In this document: positions 4,603-5,400 of the stretch, in pieces
Layout: each line of letters starts with the position of its first letter
Position numbering within the stretch: position 1 is the first letter of the stretch
Origin: a bacterium
GTDB taxonomy: Bacteria; CAIJMQ01; JAADFP01
Length of the DNA: 5,400 bases
Reading direction: 5' to 3'
NCBI GenBank assembly: GCA_027021085.1
Contig: JALUVB010000289.1
Span: 1 to 5,400 of the forward strand
Notes under the pieces: generated by a model
Database searches by the model: none
What the model was told of the DNA's origin: nothing
What the model saw: the letters and a program-made list of their open reading frames with translations, nothing else
Position numbers and translations under genes: made by a program

Positions 4603-5370
4603 TCACTCTCCCCGTGCCAGGGTGAGAACGTATACTTTTACTGCCCCGTTTTTCTTTAGCTGTTTTGCACATTCATTTATGGTGGCTCCTGTGGTGAAGA
4701 CATCGTCTACCAGGAGCACTTTGCTCCCTTTAAGTTTTTTGTCCGGTTTTACCCGGTAGGCACCTCTGACATTGCTTTTTCTTTGCCTGGCCGGGAGTCC
4801 GGTCTGGGAAGGAATTCTTTTTGGTTTGCGAAGGAATGCTGTGATTACGCTTTTGCCGGTTTTCCTGCCCAGGTGCTTTGCCAGAAGATAGGTTTGGTGA
4901 TAGCCCCTTTTGATGCGGTCGAGAAAGTGTTCGGGGACCGGTATGATGAAATCGCTTTCCTGGAGTAGTCTTTCCTTTATATACACCTGGAAGAGTTTTT
5001 GGCTCAGAAATGCAGAGAGATAAAATTTACCATGGTACTTGTAATGGTGAATTATATCCCGCCATTTTCCTTCGTAAATAGCCGCGGAGCGGAGCAGGTC
5101 AAAGGAGTTTTTCCTTTGCTTACATTCGTTGCACAGCCCGGAGGCAAGGGGCCTGCCGCAGATTTCGCAGATTGTTTCCCGGGTTAAAAAGATTACTTCT
5201 TCCTCGCAGGAGAAACATACGGGATGAGGGTAAGAGAGGGGCAAAGCCGTTTGGCAGATAATGCAGTGATATGGATAGACGAGAGATAAAACCTTACGCC
5301 AGAGCATGGGAAACCCGGAAAGAGGTGTGAGTTGCTCCCGATGTCCATCGGGATGAGTTGTTGGTTTCAC
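4603..5370 (-). CDS. ComF family amidophosphoribosyltransferase-like protein
   Basis: The 255-aa protein belongs to the ComF/GntX family. It has an N-terminal zinc-ribbon region with four CxxC pairs (C36/C39, C52/C55, C68/C71, C80/C83) and a C-terminal type I phosphoribosyltransferase domain. That domain shows IIPVPEH (142-148), RIKRGYHQTYLLAKHL (152-167) and the PRPP-binding loop KVLLVDDVFTTGAT (217-230). In naturally competent bacteria ComF helps import or process single-stranded DNA in the cytosol; family members also occur in non-competent species, so competence is not proven here. The start used is GTG at 5370, preceded by GGGAGGA 3 nt upstream. An alternative ATG at 5307 (Met22) would remove 21 residues that look unconserved and contain a perfect DNA palindrome, but it has no visible ribosome-binding site. 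It is the first gene of the comF-xseA-adh run seen here. Confidence 0.92.
   Translation of the reverse strand: MKPTTHPDGHREQLTPLSGFPMLWRKVLSLVYPYHCIICQTALPLSYPHPVCFSCEEEVIFLTRETICEICGRPLASGLCNECKQRKNSFDLLRSAAIYEGKWRDIIHHYKYHGKFYLSAFLSQKLFQVYIKERLLQESDFIIPVPEHFLDRIKRGYHQTYLLAKHLGRKTGKSVITAFLRKPKRIPSQTGLPARQRKSNVRGAYRVKPDKKLKGSKVLLVDDVFTTGATINECAKQLKKNGAVKVYVLTLARGE
5336..5353. repeat. Perfect 8-bp inverted repeat in the 5' end of comF
   Basis: TCCCGATG (5336-5343) and CATCGGGA (5346-5353) are exact complements separated by 2 nt. It encodes residues 6-12 of the GTG-started product, or lies in the leader if Met22 is the true start. It could be a dispersed short palindrome or an operator/hairpin affecting translation. 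Confidence 0.6.
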
Positions 5371-5373
5371 CTA

Positions 5374-5380
5374 TCCTCCC
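5374..5380 (-). promoter_or_regulatory. Shine-Dalgarno for the GTG start of comF
   Basis: The minus strand reads GGGAGGA, then TAG, then GTG at 5370. The match is good though the spacing is short. It is the main argument for the GTG start over ATG at 5307. It adjoins the TAGACNN heptads directly. Confidence 0.5.
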
Positions 5381-5400
5381 AGTCTAACGTCTAAGGTCTA
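5380..5400 (-). repeat. Tandem heptanucleotide repeat, TAGACNN x3 (inverted copy, runs off the window)
   Basis: On the minus strand TAGAC starts at 5400, 5393 and 5386 (TAGACCT, TAGACGT, TAGACTG), an exact 7-bp period. It is inverted relative to the copies at 1 and 2121 and directly precedes the comF ribosome-binding site, so it lies in the comF leader or promoter region. Confidence 0.8.

Overview
The window is bacterial chromosome of moderate GC, read almost entirely on the minus strand. It falls into two blocks with different characters. Its mix of housekeeping genes, intergenic heptanucleotide repeats and an integron-type gene cassette suggests an uncultured environmental bacterium. I cannot assign a phylum from the sequence.

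Right block (about 2308-5400): three co-directional genes in the order comF-like phosphoribosyltransferase, xseA (exonuclease VII large subunit), and a zinc-dependent alcohol dehydrogenase whose start overlaps the end of xseA by 23 nt. They look like one transcription unit of ordinary chromosomal genes. The expected partner xseB is not next to xseA.

Left block (about 118-1990): visibly AT-richer accessory DNA organised like an integron cassette segment. Reading on the minus strand, a near-consensus sigma70 promoter (TTGACA, 17 bp, TATAAC; 1960-1988) is followed by a cassette junction (G/TT at 1925/1924), a short leader, a 349-aa NucS-like PD-(D/E)XK nuclease gene, and a 134-bp attC-type site (843-710). 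The seven-base R'' box of that attC (GCCGAAC) is exactly complementary to the junction sequence GTTCGGC before the nuclease gene, extending to 8 bp. This is what is expected of one cassette that circularises. After the attC comes a composite ORF. Its first ~80 residues are the N-terminus of a DUF262 (GmrSD-like) protein, cut off where the DGQQR motif should begin. It is joined in frame to an unrecognised 93-aa protein that has its own strong Shine-Dalgarno sequence. A hairpin sharing GCTCACCT with the attC covers the end of this ORF and may be a decayed second attC. No integrase gene is visible.

Intergenic repeats: tandem heptads TAGACNN at 1-35, 2121-2148 and inverted at 5380-5400; a second heptad family (about YAGTRAR) at 42-83 and inverted at 2241-2310; and a short ACCAGGAT repeat plus hairpin at 2169-2236. 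These sit at both outer edges of the window and between the two blocks. They mark recombined or expandable intergenic DNA rather than genes.
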